The position numbers and the translations under genes were made by a program. DNA of 64,000 nucleotides. Source: Rhodoferax sp. Lineage in GTDB: Bacteria > Pseudomonadota > Gammaproteobacteria > Burkholderiales > Burkholderiaceae_C. Positions 60,507-64,000 of this stretch are shown here, piece after piece (the first letter of the stretch is position 1; every line of letters starts with the position of its first letter). The notes under the pieces are model-generated. The model was given only the letters and a program-made list of their open reading frames with translations, was not told the DNA's origin and searched no databases. The DNA is taken from contig JACKLK010000001.1 in the NCBI GenBank assembly GCA_024236015.1, positions 186,001-250,000 of the forward strand, given 5' to 3'.

Positions 60507-63500
60507 TCAGCGCTGGCGCAGGTCCAGCGTGAACGGGAACTCGCGGTTGCCGGCGATCGCAATGCTGGGCGCCACGTCGGGCATGCTGCCGGGCGTATGG
60601 CCCATGGCGACGAAGCGTGACAGGCGCCGGCTTTCCGCCTCGTTGGCGTTGACCGGCAAGGTCTCGTAGCTCAGGCCGCCCGGATGCGAGACGTGGTACT
60701 GGCAGCCGGCGATCGAGCGGCGCATCCAGGTGTCGACGATGTCGAAGGTCAGCGGCGAATGCACGCCGATCGACGGATGCAGCGCCGACGGCGGACTCCA
60801 GGCCTTGTAGCGCACGCCGGCGACGAATTCGCCTTCGGTTCCGGTCGCCTGCATGGCCAGCGCCCGGCCGTTGCAGGTGATGGCATACCGGCTTTCATTG
60901 AAGCCGGTGACATGCACCTCGATGCGTTCGAGCGAGGAGTCCACGTAGCGGGCCGTGCCGCCGGCGCTGTTTTCCTCGCCCATCACATGCCAGGGCTCGA
61001 GCGCATTGCGCAGCGTGAGCTCCATGCCGGCGGCGGCGATGCTGCCCACCAGCGGGAAGCGGAACTGCAGGTGCGGCGCGAACCAGGCGGCGTCGAAGCC
61101 GTAGCCGGCCTGCCGCATCTCGGCGATCACGTCCTCGAAGTCCTGGCGGATGAAGGTCGGCAACATGAAGCGGTCGTGCAGCGAGGTGCCCCAGCGGCTG
61201 AGCCGCGCCCGGTACGGCTGCTTCCAGAACCGGGCCACCAGCGCGCGCAGCAGCAGCTGCTGCGCGATGCTCATGCGCGCATGCGGCGGCATTTCGAACG
61301 CCCGCAGCTCGAGCAGGCCGAGCCGGCCGGTCGAGGAGTCGGGCGAATACATCTTGTCGATCGAGAACTCGCTGCGATGGGTGTTGCCGGTGACGTCGAT
61401 CAGCACGTTGCGCAGCGTGCGGTCGACCAGCCAGGGCGGCATGGAGGCACCGAATTTCTCGCGGTTGGCGTGGATCTCCTGCAGCGCGATCTCGAGCTCG
61501 TAGAGCTGGTCGTTGCGCGCCTCGTCGACGCGCGGCGCCTGGCTGGTCGGCCCGACAAACATGCCGCTGAACAGGTAGCTCAGGCTGGGGTGGTTGTGCC
61601 AGTAGGCCAGCAGGCTTGCCAGCAGCTCGGGCCGGCGCAGGAACGGGCTGTCGCTGGGCGTGGCGCCACCCATCACGAAATGGTTGCCCCCGCCGGTGCC
61701 GGTGTGGCGGCCGTCGGTCATGAACTTCTCGGCCGACAGGCGCGACTCCCAGGCCGCGTGGTAGAGGAACTCGGTGTTGTGCACCAGTTCGCCCCAGCTC
61801 GACACCGGATGCACGTTGACCTCGATCACCCCCGGGTCGGGCGTGACCTGCAGCAGCTTCAGGCGCGGATCGCGCGGCGGCGGATAACCCTCGATCACCA
61901 GGCGCACGCCTTGTTCGGTGGCCGTGGCCTCGATCGCGGCCAGCAGTTCCAGGTAGTCCTCGAGCTGCTCGAGCGGCGGCATGAAGACATACAACACACC
62001 CGAGGCCTGACCCTGCACTTCGGCCTTCGGGCCGTTGGCCCGGCGCGGGTCGCGCACCTCGACGCACAAGGCTGTGCGCGAGAGCCAGTGCGCCGATTCC
62101 TGGCGATCGGGCACACGCGCGAAGTCCGCTGGTTCGGCCTGGTCGACCCGATGCGCATGCGCACTGGTGACGCTGGCCGCTTGCGACGCACGCGCCGCTT
62201 CCTGCGTCACCCGCGCCGCCTCGGACGGCGCGCCGGTTCCGGCCAGGTAGGGCGTGATGCCGGGTTGCGCAGAGCGGGCGTCGGCGCCACCACCCGTGGC
62301 GGCCATCGGCGACGACGGCGGCACCGCATAACGCTGGGCCAGCGCCGCATGGGGCGGCAGCTCGCCGCGCGCGTCGTACGGGTCCTGCGGGATGTGGTAC
62401 GGGTAGTCGGCCTCGCTGACCCAGGGCAGGGAGTCCAGCGGCAGGCGCAGGCCCATCGGCGAGTCGCCGGGCATCAGGTACAGGCGTTCGTCGCGCACGA
62501 ACCAAGGGCCGGTGGCCCAGCGTGCACCGCCGCCGGCGGCACGATCGGCCACCTTGAGCGGCAACACGTAGCCGACCACGCTGTCGAGCTTCTGGGTGAA
62601 CACCCGGCGCAGCCGTGCCCGTTCCATCTCGTCGTCGAGGCGGGACTTGAACGGGTCGACGTTGACCGGCAGGCGGCGCTCGCGCCACAGGTAATACCAG
62701 CTGTCCTCGTAGCCGGGCAGGATGTGTTGCCCGCTCACGTCCAGCCGCTGCGCCAGGCCGTGGACGAATTTTTCGGCGACAGCGCTGGTGTAGTGGGTCG
62801 GCTCGCGCTCGTCGACGAACAACTCGGGCTTGGCCCAGACCGGCTGGCCGTCGGCGCGCCAGTAGATGTTCAGCGCCCAGCGCGGCAGCTGCTCGCCCGG
62901 ATACCACTTGCCCTGGCCGAAATGCAGGAAGCCGCCCGTGCCGTATTGCGCGCGCAGCTTGTGCACCAGGGCGGTGGCGAAGCCGCGCTTGGTCGGCCCG
63001 AGCGCGTCGGTGTTCCATTCGGCCGCGTCGCGGTCGTTCACGGCCACGAAGGTCGGCTCGCCGCCCATGGTCAGCCGCACGTCGCCGTCGATCAGTTCCT
63101 TGTCGACCGCGGCGCCGAGTTCCATCACCTGGGCCCACTGCTCCTCGGTGTAGGGCTTGGTGACGCGGGGCGCCTCGTAGAGCCGGGAGATCTTCATCTC
63201 GTGCGCGAACGTCACCTCGGCGATCTCGACGCCGCCTTCGATCGGGGCCGCGCCCGAGGGTTGCGGCGTGCATGCCAGCGGAATATGGCCTTCGCCGGCG
63301 AGCAGGCCGGAGGTCGGGTCCAGGCCGATCCAGCCGGCACCGGGCAGATAGACCTCGCACCAGGCGTGCAGGTCGGTGAAATCGACCTCGGTGCCGCTGG
63401 GACCGTCCAGGGCCTTGACGTCGGGCACCAGCTGGATCAGGTAGCCGGACGTGAAACGCGCGGCCAGCCCGCAATGGCGCAGCAGGTTGACCAGCAGCCA

Positions 63501-64000
63501 GGTCGAGTCGCGGCAGGAGCCGCTGGCCAGCGACAGGGTCTCGTCGGGCGTCTGCACGCCCGGCTCCATGCGGATCAGGTAACGCACGTCCTGGCTCACC
63601 ATGCGGTTCACGTCGATCAGGAAATCGATGGTGCGCCGCTCGCTGCGGTCGATACGCGCCAGATAGGCCTTCATCGGCTCGGAGGCCGGCTCCACCGCCA
63701 GGTAGGGCGCCAGTTCCTGCTGCAGCAGGGCCTCGTATTTGAACGGGTATTTCTCGGCCGTCGGTTCGAGGAAGAAGTCGAACGGGTTGTAGACCGACAT
63801 GTCGGCGACCACGTCCACGGTGATCTTGAATTCGCGGGTCTTTTCCGGGAACACCAGGCGCGCCTGGTAGTTGGCGAACGGATCCTGCTGCCAGTTGATG
63901 AAGTGGCCGGCCGGCTCGATCTTCAGCGAATACGACAGGATCTTGCTGCGGCAATGGGGCGCCGGACGCAGCCGGATGACCTGGGGTCCGAGCGTGACCG
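60507..64000 (-). CDS. DUF2126/transglutaminase-like protein (5' end beyond window)
   Basis: At least 1164 residues; the frame is open to position 64000, so the start lies outside. The visible N-terminal part (VIRLRPAPHCRSKILSYSL, HFINWQQDPFANYQARLVFP) is the bacterial transglutaminase N-terminal domain. The transglutaminase core follows with GSCRDSTWLLVNLLRHCG (Cys), FTDLHAWCEVYLPGAGW (His) and GLDPTSGLLAGEG (Asp). The remaining 800 residues are DUF2126, including LTMGGEPTFVAVNDRDAAEWN and the GGGNHFVMGGATPSDSP block. This is a family-standard size of about 1120-1200 residues. It heads the operon with the ATP-grasp/alpha-E gene eight bases downstream. Confidence 0.93.
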   Translation of the reverse strand, partial: VTLGPQVIRLRPAPHCRSKILSYSLKIEPAGHFINWQQDPFANYQARLVFPEKTREFKITVDVVADMSVYNPFDFFLEPTAEKYPFKYEALLQQELAPYLAVEPASEPMKAYLARIDRSERRTIDFLIDVNRMVSQDVRYLIRMEPGVQTPDETLSLASGSCRDSTWLLVNLLRHCGLAARFTSGYLIQLVPDVKALDGPSGTEVDFTDLHAWCEVYLPGAGWIGLDPTSGLLAGEGHIPLACTPQPSGAAPIEGGVEIAEVTFAHEMKISRLYEAPRVTKPYTEEQWAQVMELGAAVDKELIDGDVRLTMGGEPTFVAVNDRDAAEWNTDALGPTKRGFATALVHKLRAQYGTGGFLHFGQGKWYPGEQLPRWALNIYWRADGQPVWAKPELFVDEREPTHYTSAVAEKFVHGLAQRLDVSGQHILPGYEDSWYYLWRERRLPVNVDPFKSRLDDEMERARLRRVFTQKLDSVVGYVLPLKVADRAAGGGARWATGPWFVRDERLYLMPGDSPMGLRLPLDSLPWVSEADYPYHIPQDPYDARGELPPHAALAQRYAVPPSSPMAATGGGADARSAQPGITPYLAGTGAPSEAARVTQEAARASQAASVTSAHAHRVDQAEPADFARVPDRQESAHWLSRTALCVEVRDPRRANGPKAEVQGQASGVLYVFMPPLEQLEDYLELLAAIEATATEQGVRLVIEGYPPPRDPRLKLLQVTPDPGVIEVNVHPVSSWGELVHNTEFLYHAAWESRLSAEKFMTDGRHTGTGGGNHFVMGGATPSDSPFLRRPELLASLLAYWHNHPSLSYLFSGMFVGPTSQAPRVDEARNDQLYELEIALQEIHANREKFGASMPPWLVDRTLRNVLIDVTGNTHRSEFSIDKMYSPDSSTGRLGLLELRAFEMPPHARMSIAQQLLLRALVARFWKQPYRARLSRWGTSLHDRFMLPTFIRQDFEDVIAEMRQAGYGFDAAWFAPHLQFRFPLVGSIAAAGMELTLRNALEPWHVMGEENSAGGTARYVDSSLERIEVHVTGFNESRYAITCNGRALAMQATGTEGEFVAGVRYKAWSPPSALHPSIGVHSPLTFDIVDTWMRRSIAGCQYHVSHPGGLSYETLPVNANEAESRRLSRFVAMGHTPGSMPDVAPSIAIAGNREFPFTLDLRQR

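Overview
The window comes from a GC-rich betaproteobacterium of the order Burkholderiales, probably near the Comamonadaceae or Rubrivivax/Leptothrix group. The evidence is gene content and order: a DUF3579 gene beside argD-argF, rpsT divergent from murJ, the hda-HAD-pcnB-folK string, a Bug-type (TctC) solute receptor, and heavy use of G or C at third codon positions. No rRNA, tRNA or CRISPR array was seen. This placement is inference, since no marker phylogeny could be run.

Layout. Positions 1-2100 are AT-richer accessory DNA: a small membrane protein, a coding fragment and a complete IS3-family (IS150-like) element. Next come a structured intergenic repeat, a lone type IV pilin and an exported protein. 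The core chromosome then follows: amiC-tsaE divergent from queG; a nicotinamidase-like hydrolase; an MCE lipid-transport set lacking its ATPase; lemA with an M48 protease; an AEC transporter divergent from xerD; and a DUF882/ldtD cell-wall pair. A full histidine-utilisation locus runs as hutCDIGF leftward and hutUH rightward, with a PhyH dioxygenase behind hutH. After it lie a five-PAS GGDEF-EAL protein, an orphan lipoprotein, a START-domain protein, a Bug receptor, argD-argF, DUF3579, rpsT, murJ, a SirB1 protein, purM, an AI-2E-type permease, hda, a HAD phosphatase, pcnB, folK and an HD hydrolase.

From about 47.95 to 55.75 kb base composition and codon use change: this is an accessory island. 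It holds an SDR-DoxX-like protein with a DUF2269 partner behind a perfect dyad, a complete IS5-family element with CTAG flanks, a tightly coupled two-gene unit (an 812-aa P-loop NTPase and a 336-aa protein of unknown family), and the C-terminal remnant of a tyrosine recombinase. The NTPase pair is the best candidate here for an undescribed, possibly defensive, system.

The last 8 kb return to core composition: a GFA protein and a RidA-like protein, then a leftward operon of DUF2126/transglutaminase, circularly permuted ATP-grasp/alpha-E fusion and a second transglutaminase. The window ends inside the DUF2126 gene.

Functional links: the hut genes take histidine to glutamate by the five-step HutF/HutG route, under a HutC repressor encoded beside its likely operator. 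hda (replication control), pcnB (RNA polyadenylation) and folK (folate) are translationally chained housekeeping genes. The transglutaminase/ATP-grasp operon matches a predicted but biochemically unresolved peptide-synthesis or modification system.
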